DNA from: Sisyra terminalis | Lineage: Eukaryota > Arthropoda > Insecta > Neuroptera > Sisyridae | Direction: 5' to 3' | NCBI GenBank assembly: GCA_958496175.1 | Contig: OY292278.1 | Coordinates: 26,164,001 to 26,228,000, forward strand | Length of the DNA stretch: 64,000 nucleotides | Part shown: in pieces, positions 10,786 through 22,779 of the stretch | Numbering within the stretch: position 1 is the stretch's first letter | How the letters are laid out: each line of letters begins with the position of its first letter | Translations under genes and position numbers: made by a program | The notes under the pieces: generated by a model | Seen by the model: the letters and a program-made list of their open reading frames with translations, nothing else | Database searches by the model: none | What the model was told of the DNA's origin: nothing

Positions 10786-12950
10786 ATGTTTGAAAATAAT
10801 AAGAAATATTTTTCATCATATAAACAGTGTATGATTTGTAAATCTGTCTTAAATCCCTTTAAGAAATGTAGCACAGCAAGTCACGCCCAAAACAAAGATA
10901 GAGGGATCCGTTGTAATTCGTTCTCTTTTTATCATAACGCCCCGTCTACTTAGACTGTAGTACCAGTAATATCGTTCTATTACTAGCATGGTGTACTGTT
11001 ATAAGTCTAAAGTTTTATTTATTCTTAAAAAAAAAACACGCAATTTGAGACGTCTTCAATTGCTGATGTTTCAATGTTAATAAGTTGAAGGATAAAGTTC
11101 ATTTAACTGTAGAATAAACTTGGTTTTTATTTGTTTTTAAAGAAAGTCTATAAATTATACCTGAAATCTAAAATTTTATTAATCAGTCAGCGATTGTGTT
11201 TCGATTAGAAAAGTTTTCCATTGTCAAAAAAAAATATCTACTTTATTTTATCGTTCAACAAAAACTAACGTTTTTTTTGTGTAATATAATTTTCTTTGGT
11301 AATTTATGGTATTGTTAGTTTAAAAGCTGGAAAGAATTGAAATAATAAATTCAAAGTAGATATATTGAAAACTTGAATGTTATGATTTGGATTTAAAAAT
11401 AATTAGCTTGATGTTTTTCTTTAATTAAACACTTTTGAAATGCAAACCGAACAAAGAAAGATATGTTGAATTTCCGGGAGTAGAAAGAGTTTGATTTTTA
11501 ATTGTAACTGTGAGCTTAAAAGCTTGTAAAGTTTCAATGGATGAGGTTTGAGTTTTGCACAGTTCAACAAATGCTAATTGCCAGGTTTGAAATGCTGATA
11601 TTGTCATAAAAAATTATTTTCTTTTTTTTTTCCATTACCAAAATATTATCTTCTTTTACTATTTTGTAGAGCAGAAAATTTAATATTTCTCACGAAAAAA
11701 TCTTTTGGTGAAAAATAGGTTCGTTATCGTTTCAAAAATGGCTCATTTATCCCCAATATATTTCATTGCAAATAAATGAGCTTTGTACGTGCTTCTTATG
11801 GTGCGATTACTTTTTGCAAAGCTTTGGCAACCGACAAAAATCTCGTATAATGTCGCTAGGTTGGGTAAGGTTGGGTTACCTGCAACGGAGCTTTTGCATT
11901 CAAAATTCTGGTTAGTTCTCTATTTGCATGACAATTGTCAAACGAATCAAATGACAAACGGATGGGTAAAAAAGTAATCGGAAAAAAAGCCTGGTGAAGA
12001 AAACTTAGAAAACAGAGTGGCTTTTATTGTTAAGCTTCCTCTGTCCCGTATTGATCCAGGTTGCGGTAAAATGTATCATGTAATTTGTTTGGCCTATTGT
12101 TTTTCAAATGAACTGTGTACACTACCGAGCAAAAGCATCAGATGTGAATAAGGAAAATAATACTTATAGAATAATTATTTGGGGGAATAGACCTAATGCA
12201 ACGGTTCTAAAAACAACTTTAAATGCCTTAAAATGTTCTAAACTAATATTAAAACATAAAGTAGCTGTTAACCTGTAATATTATTGGATAAAATCTTAGA
12301 AATAATTATTTAAAAATGCAAAAAAATCGTCAAATTTAAAATGCCTAAAACTATCTAAAATGCCTAAAACTATTGGCTCGGCATTATAATGACATTACTT
12401 TACAAAACTTCGAAATCCCATGGACATTTTTCTGAAACAAATGTACTTCAACACAAAGGGAAAAGAGGGTTAATTTGTTTAAAAATTCTGTTAATGATTT
12501 AAACTATTTATAAACTGCACAACCTCTATTCCTAAGGAAAAAATTGATAGAATTTTTGGGGTGTAAAAATATTTTTTACGGTGAAAAATGTCAAAAATCG
12601 TGTAAGTTATTACTGTTTCTATGGTAATTAGTCAATGACTTGTTTATATCTCGGTTTTAATACGCGTACTGATGCGTACTGTGACCTCACAGATGGCCTA
12701 TAAAGACACTTAACGTTTTCGAACTTTATTTGCTCATTAATTTTTTTTGTTTCTGCCAAAATACAAGTTTTGCATGATTGAAAATTGATTTTTCTCCATA
12801 TTAATAGCCTTTTAACGATTAAAAAAATGAAAAAAAATTTGCTTAAGGCTTATCAACTTATATTAATCAATAAACAAAATAAATTATTTACAGGTTTTTT
12901 GAGTCTTTGAACAAATGTGCTTTTGGTTGGATCTGTGAAGTTGAAACATT
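10786..12950. other. AT-rich intronic DNA with minor repeats
   Basis: No gene is recognised. A 19-base direct duplication (AAAATGCCTAAAACTAT units) lies near 12339-12376. The word GGTTGGGTAAGGTTGGGTT at about 11869 resembles transposon tails, but no partner end was found. Confidence 0.4.
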
Positions 12951-12999
12951 TTGCAAGAGCTTTAATACGGTGAAGAGCTTTTTTTTTGTTTGCGTGTGA

Positions 13000-13260
13000 G
13001 TACACGTTTCCCGGTGTAGCCCCGGATTCCTACGGGGAGGCTGTGTAAAATGTTCTTTTTCAGGTGCAGCCCAAGTTCTTTTTTGCTTTTTTTTCATTCT
13101 CCATGTGGCTTTTTTAGTGAGTAGCGGTGACGTCACCGTCGCAGCTATTGCTCCAAAGGGGATGGTGGTTAAAAGGGTTGTGGCTGTTGAGGGGGTGAGC
13201 AGCAGTGGTTGATGAAGAGGAGCTGCATTATTTTGTGTTTTAGCTAAGTGTTGGTGTATG
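13000..13260. promoter_or_regulatory. GC-richer island of unknown function, with a CRE
   Basis: This patch stands out from the AT-rich flanks. It contains TGACGTCA at 13128-13135 within GGTGACGTCACC, several CpG and CpA words, and a 133-codon open frame on the minus strand (12888-13289). The predicted peptide is rich in Thr, Pro, Lys and His and resembles nothing I know. I favour a regulatory or untranslated segment over a coding exon. Splice-like words occur on both strands but none forms a convincing exon. Confidence 0.3.
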
Positions 13261-13969
13261 GAATGTGATTTATGTACGTGGTTGTGCAATGCTTTCAGAA
13301 ATATTCAAAGCTTTTTGAGTCTCGAGAAAAAAAAGTTTGTGCTTTTGCCCGACGAGTGTTATGCAAGACACGCTTTCGAGACAGTGGAGCTTTTACTAAA
13401 CTAATGAAAGTTTTGAAAATAGAGTGCTGTGTTATGTGTATATGTGTAGATAAAGGGAAATTCATTTGGTTAAATGAAATGTTAGTTTTATCGAATGGAA
13501 TGCAAAGTATAATAAATAAATAATGGTTGGCTTTATTTCTCGCATTTAAGATTAAAATTGCATTTTAACATTTGAATTTTAACCAAATTTACTGTAAGAC
13601 AAGTAAAACTCATAAAAGAATTTAACATGATATACGTTTCCTGGATAAGGGGTAACAGAAGTTATGGATAGAATAGGGACAGACTTTGTCAGTTAATCAA
13701 ACAATTTCTAAAGTTGCAACGTTTTGTTATTTTGTTTCTGACTTTTTGTACGGGCGATTTGATGAAATTTACTTTTGCAAAAAAATCTTTCACTTACTAT
13801 AGAAATTTTCTTAAAAAACCAAGCTATACTCGAAGCTAAAACTCGAATCAATGAGCTTTTCTAACTTTTACCAGTCCAACTTTTGTCCACCTTTTGTCCA
13901 CTTCTGTCCAACAGGTCGGTGATCATCCTCGTTTTTTTTCCCTTCAGGTCGTCACAGTACCATCAGCTT

Positions 13970-14455
13970 TTCCACGATCTCGTGGCGCGAAATATACCCG
14001 AAAGCAGTTAGCTACCAATACTCAATAAACTTTACGAAAGTTACGCTATTAACCAGAAGCCAATCAACAATATTAGACAAAGTAGCCATACCTAATCATT
14101 AATTTGGTTTTATAGTTAAGGAATCTACGTTGGAGCCAGTGCATCGAATCGTAAAAACAGTTCGAGATGCACAAGAAGTTGAAAACTTTTGCTAAGCGGC
14201 ATTCCTGGATGTGTCAGAAGCGTTTAATAAAGTCAGGACTTCTTGTGGAAAATAAAAAAATTATTCCAGAATACTTGGAAAATTACGAGAGGATGTAACT
14301 GCTTAGAAACTTGCTAAAGCTGGTGTTCCTTAAAATAGTGTGCCTGGTCTATTGTTACACTTGCTGTACACACTGACATTCCAGTGATGGATGACCTCTT
14401 AGTAACCACATATGCAGACGATGATGACCCTCTGGGTCTCTTCATCTCTCCACGT
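13970..14455 (+). pseudogene. Jockey-like LINE reverse transcriptase remnant
   Basis: Broken frames on the plus strand carry the ordered motifs of a jockey-clade reverse transcriptase. They are IPNH.FGF near 14090, VHRIVKTVRDAQ at 14135, AAFLDVSEAFNKV near 14200 (usual AFLDVSQAFDKVWH), YLENY, and near 14395 TYADDDDP, matching the catalytic YADD box. Stops and shifts are frequent. This corresponds to the first half of the RT domain only. At about 14455 it meets a second LINE remnant on the opposite strand. Confidence 0.8.
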
Positions 14456-15450
14456 TTTCCGAGACGATAAGTCATTCCAAGTTGTTATTACCGCAATGTA
14501 GCCACAAAAGTAAATAATTTGCCAGGGCAAATAGAAGAAAGTCTCTTTCGGATTTCCGGTTCCCTCAGGATTGATCGTTTAATCTGCATTCTCCATATCG
14601 AAAAACGATGATCACTACATAAAATTGCATCATTATGGTACTTTTTGGTAATAGAGCGGTTTTCCAGAATTTAGATAGTCATCCAGTGAACTTTTTGCCA
14701 CTTTTACTCTTCTTTGGATGTGAGTTTCACTTGAATCTGTGTTATTAACAGCTGAACCCAGATACACTATATGATCTACTATTTGGACGACAAAAGGGAA
14801 GCATTTTCCATTCGCGAAGCATTATTGTTGATCATAACTTTGGTTTTCTGTAGGTTAAGTTTTAAGGCCATATTTACAACTCTTCGTTTCAATACGATTA
14901 AGAGGATCCAACATAATTTCTTCTGACGTAGCTATCAGTGTTGTATCAACTACATATCATAATTTTATGATCTTTTTGTCCGTAATTAAAATTCATCCCC
15001 TCTATTCGCTTGGTATTGTCGTCGTTATGTATTATCCATGGATATTGATTGGAAAGATCTGAAGAGAGAATGCATCTCTGGTACACACCTCTACAGGTAT
15101 TTAGGTTCTTGAAAGGATAAAGAGTGATGGTTTTTAATTTTTATTTTGGACGTGCCGTTATTGTAGAGATTTTCCAACATTATAAACCTTCCACAACATT
15201 ATCTAATTGACGTAATCAAACGCTTTTTGGTAATCCAAAAAATAGATGACCATTGAGAGGTTAAATATTTGGTATTTTTCTATGAGTTGCCGTTAATTTG
15301 GGATTTGCTCATTGGTGCCTTTTCTTTTTACATACCCAGTTTGTTCGTGAGGTATTTGTCTATTTTGGAAGGTTTTTAAACGCCGATTAATAATTCATTG
15401 AATGCAAAATTCTTATCGAATATGATATCAACAAACTGTTACGGTGGTTA
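14455..15450 (-). pseudogene. LINE reverse transcriptase remnant, second family
   Basis: The minus strand gives, 5' to 3', QTGYVKRKGTNEQIPN (usual QAGFRKGRGTRDQI), VIYFLDYQKAFDYVN (usual FIDYEKAFD at the first catalytic Asp), a degraded form of RQGCILSPDLF, a decayed YADD region, and VDHIVYLGSAVNNTDSSE at about 14770. The last matches the F/VKYLGS motif. It ends with GYIAVITTWND near 14480. Stops and shifts throughout make it a pseudogene. The motif wording fits endonuclease-type LINEs distinct from the jockey copy next to it. Confidence 0.8.
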
Positions 15451-15902
15451 TACACCCTTCTTATGTGTTAGAACGAATATAAAATTAGACCAGTATCTTG
15501 GCCATTGATCGTGCTTCCATAATCAATTTTATAGATCAGTTAAGATTTTGAAAATCATAGATAGTGAAAGCGTTACTATAATTACAGAGTACATTTACAA
15601 ATAAAATAAAAATTCGATATTCCTTATATTAGTTTTATTACTAGAAAAACAGGAAAACATAGCTTTTTATAGTTGAAGAAATGGAAGGAATGTGATGAAG
15701 AAAGATTATTTACATGATAACCTGGCCATTTAAAAAAGCTGATTTAACACTTTTTTCCTGAAGCAGATCGATAAGATTAGATTGAGAAGATATAGAAAGA
15801 GATCAGTAGTTGATGATAGTTGCTGATGACTATCGAATTCTAAAAATAAAACGAGATAAATTTAAGGAATAAGATACATTTATTTTAATCAATTTTTAGT
15901 TG

Positions 15903-15935
15903 AACGTTTCGTCATAGTTGATGACTTCATTTGCG
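15903..15935 (-). ncRNA. Degenerate hammerhead-like motif, family A
   Basis: The minus strand has AUGAAGUCAU-CAACU-AUGACGAAACGUU: an intact 5-bp helix II (GUCAU/AUGAC) and GAAACGUU. The first core box is CAAAUGA instead of CUGANGA, and helix I does not pair well. It is probably a decayed copy. Confidence 0.35.
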
Positions 15936-16229
15936 ATTGTGGCATTGAAAATATTCATAATTTAAACGCTAATTACATCTTTTTTTGGTTTGTATTAACA
16001 AAAAATTATTATTTTAATTTTTCAGTCGTATGAATCAAAAAAAAAAAAAAATCAACATGTTTTTATCGAAAAAAAAGTTTAACTTCATTATTGAAAAAGC
16101 GTGATGAAAGCTCACCGTGGCCTATTATTACGCCGAAAAAATAAAAAATGCAGGAACACGTGTTGTGTTTGTGCAATGTTTATGCAACAGTGCAATAATA
16201 ATGAGATGCAAAACTTGAAATGTAAACGT

Positions 16230-16620
16230 AACGCTTTATAAACTCTATGACGTCATAACACCCCAAACCTCCATTTGCGCTCCCTACGTACTCATCTGGC
16301 GATATTGCGAGAGCATAAATGTTTGTTTTGCTCGTTGAAGCTCTCGAATTTGTGCTAGTTTTGTGCGATTTTCCCTTATCAGCAACAATTTTTAATCTTA
16401 TCAAAACCGATGGCAACGCCATTTGGCGTTTGTGTGATTTTGCGAAAGATGTTTGCATGGAATTGCAAGTGCAAGTGTGTAAGATCGTTTGACTTGATGC
16501 AACTTTTTAAGTTTTTCAAAAGCTTGGCAAAAATCAAACCAATTTACGAACGGTGACGATAGATTCGAGGACATTAGTGACGCAAGAAAAATTTTCGAGA
16601 TTTTTTTTCCATTCATGTGA
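16230..16620. promoter_or_regulatory. Mixed-composition island with CRE and GATA-like sites
   Basis: This is less AT-rich than its flanks. It contains TGACGTCA at 16248-16255 and CTTATC words near 16375. Two overlapping open frames on the minus strand (16180-16458, 16401-16616) show no protein similarity to me. No repeat partner was found elsewhere in the window. It may be a cis-regulatory element; evidence is weak. Confidence 0.25.
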
Positions 16621-17250
16621 CCGATATAAAAACTGTGTCAGATTTGCTTTATGGAGTTTTGAGGATAATTTGAAAAAAAAAATATACTTGGTTTGCATTT
16701 GAAGGAGATTGTAAATGTGAAGGAGGTTTTAAGGGAAATATGAGGTGACGGTTTTTTGTTTTCGCTTGAAAGATAATAAAAAGCTCGCGCGTCATAAAAG
16801 CTTTAGTATATCGGGCGGCTTTAGACTTAACTTAGACATTGTTTTCGTTGGAGCTTTCAAAGTTTTCAAGATTACTTGAGTAGATAAGATTTTTACGGCT
16901 TTCAATTCTTTTTTTTTTGAAATAAATAAAATATGAGCAAAAGTCTTAATGTAGAAAAGTAAACACTTTTTAGTTAGCTGATTTCGAGAAACATGTGTTT
17001 TGTACTTGATAAGATTAATGTTTTTAAACAATTTTAAATTTATCAGTATTTAGTTGGGATCCTGACGTATAGTTCTGCCAGTTGGGTTATATTGGAATTT
17101 AGATTTATGACATCTGCAAAGTAGTTTTCAATATTTGGTTAGTAATTTATATTATTGACAATTTGTTAGGGGTTTGCTTTTAATATGTTTGTCTATTGAA
17201 TTTGTTGATATTGATATGCATGTTATTTTTATGTTTTAATTTTTCATTGT

Positions 17251-17296
17251 AGAGCCCTGAAGAAGTCAAGAATTATTTGACGAAACGTTGGCACAA
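17251..17296 (+). ncRNA. Hammerhead-like ribozyme motif, family A variant
   Basis: GCC-CUGAAGA lies at 17254-17263. A hairpin GUCAA-GAATTAT-TTGAC follows, then GAAA at 17282-17285 and CGUU-GGC. Helix I pairs GCC (17254-17256) with GGC (17290-17292). Helix II is 5 bp. As in the 1.5 kb copies, one extra A precedes helix II. The loop and helix sequences differ from those copies while pairing is kept, which argues for selection on structure in the source family. Confidence 0.5.
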
Positions 17297-17898
17297 AATA
17301 AAAATAATATTCCACAAATAAGTTGGTCCTTATTTCCCACTATCTAACGTTGATTATTGTATTACAAGGACAGAAATATGACATGGAAATTTTTAGTTGC
17401 TTCTTTTTTTTTCTTGAAAAAAAGGTGTCAACATACCAAATTTTCAATTTGGAAAATTTCATTACAAATTTAAAATAGCAATTTGTTGATTTCTTTTTAA
17501 TATACGTACCTTATTTAAAGTTTCTTTCTCAACAATAAATCAGTAGTACTGTATTGCAAGAGAGTATCGATTTTTTTTTTCATACAATTTGCATTTTAAT
17601 TTAAAATTCAACTTAAAACACATAAGAAATTTCATACTTTTAAATTATTCCTTGATTCTATCGGATAAAAAATTTAAAATATTTTCAAAATGAAATCGCT
17701 TGTCAACCTAAGATCTTTCTTAAATTTATACCAAGTTTTTTTCAATGTTGCACTAGTAAAACAATTTAAGTTGATATATTAAATTTTATTTTGGTTTAAA
17801 ATTATAGAAAAGCCATAAAAGTTTAAGTGCTTAGTGGTTTTTGTCGCTCTCTGATTAAAATAAATGTAACGAACTTTATTATTAAACGTATTTATGAT

Positions 17899-18456
17899 CA
17901 AGCCTGTCAAAAAAAAAGTATCTTAGTTACTTTAAAGTTACTTAGCTACTATTAGTATTCAAGAATCTCTATCTTAGTTCTTTTATTTTTAAACATAAAG
18001 TATCTCATATTGTATTATAAAAAGTATTTTAGGTACCGAAAATTAACTTAAGTACCTAGGTACCGAAAGACTAGATACAGAGTTTTATTTTTTTTGTTCT
18101 TTATGGTTCAATTTAAACCTCTTGTATTAGTCTTTCATTGTTTTTTAAGTGCAATGTGGTTTTAAATAATTAAGCATAAATACTTTTCTTATTCCTAAAT
18201 TAATAATGATAATAAATGTTTTGCATGATTAACGATTAACTAAATGTTTAACTTAATACGACACAAAATTAAATACATACATAGTATGAACATAGAGTAA
18301 TTAAAAAGTATATTTTTTAGTGTCTTAAGAAATAACTTATTATTTACTTTATTCGTAAGAAGAGTAACTAGAAATCCAATGTAACTTCGGATATTTTTTA
18401 AAAAAGTAACTTATCTAGTATCTAGATACTTTTCCAAAGTTTCTTTGATAGCTCTA
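17899..18456. mobile_element. hAT-like MITE with 8-bp target duplication
   Basis: The left end is CAAGCCTGTCAAAA. The right end on the minus strand is TAGAGCTATCAAAG. The second matches the TAGAG..T.TCAAA form common in hAT elements. Both ends continue into AAGTATCT..AGTTACTT subterminal words. The flanking octamers tttatgat (17891-17898) and gttatgat (18457-18464) agree at 7 of 8. The interior is non-coding and contains further AAGTA and GGTACC words. Confidence 0.65.
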
Positions 18457-18464
18457 GTTATGAT

Positions 18465-19260
18465 TATAGCAAGAACGAAACATTTATGGTTCACTTGTAA
18501 GTAGAATAAACAAGGCATACCGGCAGTATCTTGCGGTACTTTGGTACTTTGGTCAAATAGCTAAAAGAACTGAACAAATGGAACTCCTTACGGTATTGAA
18601 GAAAAAAAGGAAGATAAACAAACCATAGCATTGCCAAAAATATTTTTTATGTAGACTAGGCAAATCGCTGATAAGGAGGTGAGTTATAGAGTTATTAAGG
18701 ATTCCAGGACATGAAGGTATCGAAGAAAATGAAACCACTGACATAAAAGCGAAATAAGATACAAAGGGGTGAGATAAATTCATAAGTACGGAGGATTTAC
18801 CAAAGAGGATACCATTAAAGTGTATCGAAAGTTGCTTATAGCATTACTCACAGAAACTGCAGCAGGTCAGACCAACAGCGTTGGGGAATTCACTTCTGGG
18901 TACCCTCGCTAGAAAGTATGTGATGTACTTCAGGGTACCATACTACCTTGATCTCTACTTATTTGATATCCGGTGATTGGATGGAATGCAGTAAGTGTGG
19001 GGATGAACTAATAGTGGACTTTATTCTCTTGGAATGCCAGTATGGAGTGGAAACAGGAGCAGTGCAAAATAATAATGAATATTTAGAGTCACATCTAAAC
19101 ACTGCTAGATAGATCCAATCATCCAAGTGTTCATCATATTCCTCAAATATGCGGGACTATACCAAGATATTTGAACCATTGTTTCCATGTGCTAAATATT
19201 ATGAATTAGGTGAATCTCAGAAAAGTAATTTGAGTAAAATTACGTCTAAATAATAAAGTG
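18465..19260 (+). pseudogene. LINE 3' remnant: RNase H and Cys-rich tail
   Basis: Near 18690 one frame reads VIRIPGHEGIEENETTDIKAK, matching the WVPGHSGIEGNEKADELA signature of LINE-encoded RNase H. Near 18990 another reads CSKCGDELIVDFILLECQ, matching the C-x2-C ... E-C zinc-like end of R1/jockey-type ORF2. Between them are several stops and shifts. A SINE follows within 10 bases of the end, which may be chance or a shared insertion site. Confidence 0.7.
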
Positions 19261-19265
19261 TGTAA

Positions 19266-19436
19266 GCATACTGGTGGCCGAGTGATCAAGGTGATCGCTC
19301 CAAAACTGGTGGGTGTTGTTTTCGATTCTCGTATTCGAGCAAATATTCAATATTTCTTAATTAAGGATTTTATAAACCCTAGAGTCGCTTAAGACCTTAG
19401 TAGTTTTAAACTGACACTAAATAATAATTAAAAAAA
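19266..19436 (+). repeat. tRNA-derived SINE, copy 1
   Basis: The A-box-like TGGTGGCCGAGTGATCAAGG begins near 19272. The B-box-like TTTTCGATTCTCG lies near 19319. The head resembles tRNA-Leu/Ser. The unrelated tail contains CCCTAGAGTC, AAGACCTTAG and an A/T-rich end. Four other longer copies and one 3' fragment occur in the window. The B box here is mutated from GGTTCGA. Confidence 0.75.
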
Positions 19437-21129
19437 TAATGAATAAAGTGTGTGTGTGTAAAGTTATTAAAGAAAGTCGTATAAAATCCTTGCCAAATTA
19501 GAAAAAACCGTAATAAATGCTTTTTTAATTAAATTTAATTATAACAGTTTTTTATTACTAAGCATACCATATTGAAACTATTTGTGAAGAATTTATTAGT
19601 TTAATCTTTCCATGTGTTCGAGAAAGGAAATTTTGTTGTTTCATTTCATTTGAACTGAATTCAGTAATTCAACAAAATTGTTTTCCTGAACTTCGATCGA
19701 TTCAATTCAAATTGGTTTGATTAAAGTTTAATAAATAAAACGGAAATTATTTGTCGAACTTTGGCAAAATTTGATAATAGGCGCGAGATAAAATAATTGG
19801 CGTTTAAATGGAAGAATTTGTGACTATTGCCAAATCGATGTTCCGATAATACAATTAGAGTATATTTATCGAAAAACGTGGAGCTATCGATACGACAGGA
19901 ACGGGAACGAAGGCAAATATACTTAAATTAAACTTCACTCGGTTCTAATAAGAAATCGATGTTAACACTAAATGTAAAATGAAAAGAGAAATGTTTTCTC
20001 CGAAAAAAGATTTATACTTGGTTATAGGCACAAAAAAGGGAAATTATTTTCCACGGTTGGATGGAAATTTTATCTTTGCTGGGCAGGTGAGAATCCAGAC
20101 TAGTTATATTTTGATAAGAGCGGCAGTAAAAGTGTTAATAAGAGCTTTACGATCGAGACGTGTAAGCTTTTGGTATTTCATCTCCTTTGGGTTCCAGGCT
20201 CTAGGGAAATATTAATCTGTGTTTTTTTTTTTTGAAACATAAAACTTGGAAAGATTGAACAAAATTGGAAAAAAGAGTTGTACTGTGGTTTTTCAACGAT
20301 AGCCTTACTGATATGACGTGTCGTAAGGTTAGGAAATCTATATCTTTATTTTTTATCCATAACTTAAAAAAAATAAATACGTTTTGTCAATTTTATATTT
20401 TTGAATATAAAAAGAGTGCATTATTTTTTATTTGTTCTAGTTTGTATTAAAATGATTATTTAAATCATCGGCAAAAATTCGCTTTAAAAACCAACGTTTT
20501 TTTTTTTTTATAATTTAATTGTACCTCCACTATAGTATATAAAATATTTAATGACTCTAGAGTTCTTACATATCTAAATACTCGAAAAAAGAATTCTACC
20601 CCACAGGAATACTATATTTCCAATTTTTGATTCCACTTTTATTCTCATCAATATTTTTTCCAATTTCTGCCTATCAGTTGCTTAGTTTTTCGTATGGTTG
20701 AATTCTCTGGGTAAGAAATGGAGTAATAACTCAACGTCTTTAAATCATAGCGAGGTTCATTTAATCGCGGTAGTTCAGCAGTCGGTAACATTCCTGAAGT
20801 TAAAAGCTATTTTTTCAGATGTTATAAGCTACATTTATAAAGGCCTAAACGGTAAAACGTTTAAAAAAATTGCATAAACATTATCTACTGTAAAACATAT
20901 AGTTACCTATTTTGGCAATGAAAATATTACAGTTAGTTTTCCATTATGCAGTACCAACTAGGGAAGAACTACCAGCATGATTTTGCAGAGCCACAGATCG
21001 CCCTCTCCCGAGGGGCCATTATTTTTTAAATGAATCCGGTGGCTAAATGGTCCGCAATTTCAATTCGAATTCTTCCTCTTTTCTTGAAGCGCTATAGCTT
21101 ATAGCCGAGGCCCGTTTCAATGGAGGGTA

Positions 21130-21400
21130 AATAACAATAAGATCCTTAAATTTCCAGGCTGTTAAACGTATAAACGGAACCTTAAGTCAACTCCAAACAA
21201 ATGGAAGCAAATCCTTACGAGGAGACATCCTAGTAAGGAAATCTCGATAAATTTTTCCATCAGAAACAAGATCAACTGGAGTTAGGTGTTAAACTACAAG
21301 GGTATTAAGAGTAATGAAAAGGCCAATAACTTTGCTCATCAAGGATTCATGACACTATACACAGGCCCACAGCCTAAAGACCTATTCAATCATACTTCAC
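21130..21400 (+). repeat. Dispersed repeat family F, copy 1
   Basis: The stretch 21250-21400 shares ordered blocks with 24625-24760: AAGATCAA, AAGGGTATTAAGAGTAATGAAA, and ACA.GCC.ACAGC near the end. Identity is modest. It does not code for anything I recognise. Confidence 0.35.
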
Positions 21401-21596
21401 CCACACGATTATGTAGATAGGTATTTGTATTTTAGTATTCAGTAAGATCAGCCAGTTCTAGTTCATAGTTTAGCCGATTTTGGGTTAGAAAATAAACAAA
21501 GATAGACAAACAAACAAACATAATAGATAAACAAATGTTTACTCTATAATTGGATCAAAAATTCAAGTGATCATAAAAATTTCCCATCACTAAAGT

Positions 21597-21990
21597 TCCA
21601 TGGTATGTGAGAAACAACCAAATTCATCACGAAATGAACGTCCCATACTTAAAAGACTTTCTAACCGCACTTACAAGGAACACTTCCTTAACGGCCTAGA
21701 AAATTGTCCTAGTGCAGTAGAACTAGGCTTGGGAGAAACCATAAATCATAGAAGGCTGAAGCGGAAACTCCCACAAGAGCTCCAAAAAATAGTAGATGTT
21801 TGAATCAAGAAAGATCAAGAAAGAACCAACCAACAAATAAAAAAATGCAAAAGACAGAAGAATGAAGTTCGACTCCTCCAGCTACTTAAACGCCGCTAAA
21901 GACCGATTGCCTGCCATCACCACCATGATATAGCGACACATCGCTGAACTGGTGCAAAATATATAATAGTCCACAAAAAAAAAAAGAATT
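21597..21990 (+). pseudogene. Jockey-clade LINE 3' end with poly(A)
   Basis: At 21597 one frame reads PWYVRNNQIHHEMNVPYL, the conserved C-terminal PWYV..IH.D..VP block of jockey ORF2. After a frameshift a second frame gives NHRRLKRKLPQEL, also typical of that C-terminus. A short 3' UTR follows, then a run of A at 21974-21985. The element is therefore a 5'-truncated or decayed retrotransposed copy whose 3' end is intact. Confidence 0.75.
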
Positions 21991-22544
21991 CGAAATTATA
22001 TAAAAAAAAAGTTTAATTTAATACTAAAATGGCTTCTAATTTTTGAAGTTTTACTTTATTAGGCACAGCATGAAGACGAAAAAATAAATTTGTTACGGAA
22101 GTTCGTTACAAAAGTTGATTTTTCTAGATGGATGTGCAACTATGCATGTGCAACTGCGCATGAGCTCAATGCCCAAACTTCTCTTATACCCAAAAAAATG
22201 AAAGATGCCAACTACGCGAGGTAATAAAATTTGCTTTTTAAAATTCAAAGCAACCTTTACGGTTGGAAAGAGCTTAGCCGTTTCACTATGATGAGTTGAT
22301 CTCCAAGTGGGAACCTATATTGAAGCTTATGCGAAAATGTTGACTCAAAGTACTAACCCATTTTAAATACATTTCGTGCCCAATTTCCCTTTTGAGCCGA
22401 TAAAAAGCCAAATTACTTTTATTTTTGTTTCAAATTAATTTGACCTAATTGTTGTCATTTCTTGCATTTGTCGATTTCATTCTAAAATATTTATTTTGTG
22501 GTTAATTAAAGCAAGTAAAATGCAAGCGCTTATTTGTGTACACC

Positions 22545-22625
22545 CTTATTCCTAGAAAAAAATCTAGTCTTTCACAAAGAAGTATAACTTCTAACGTGCG
22601 TCCATCAATACATAATTTTTTTTTG
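22545..22625 (+). repeat. Repeat family C, copy 2
   Basis: Shares CTTATTCC.AGAAAAAAA.CTAGTCTTT and GAAGTATAACTTCT with 34523-34600, in the same order and spacing, plus the GCGT.CAT.A.TACA continuation with 985-1055. Class unknown. Confidence 0.5.
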
Positions 22626-22779
22626 GAATTAATATTTTTCAATAATTTTTGGTCTATCATTCTTTATGGGAAGTAATTTTTATATGCTTTTTATAACTAT
22701 AGGATATTCTATATTTTGTAACGATGGCAAAAAAGTTTTATTCTTTCATCAATTTCCGCAACTAATTGATGCTGTCCAG

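Noticed and set aside
12888..13289. 133-codon minus-strand ORF as a protein gene
   Set aside because: Low-complexity peptide, no family similarity, no convincing splice sites. Kept only as an island of unknown function.
19266..19340. Genuine tRNA gene
   Set aside because: The head has A- and B-box-like words but cannot fold into a full cloverleaf and continues into a SINE tail; the other copies behave the same way.
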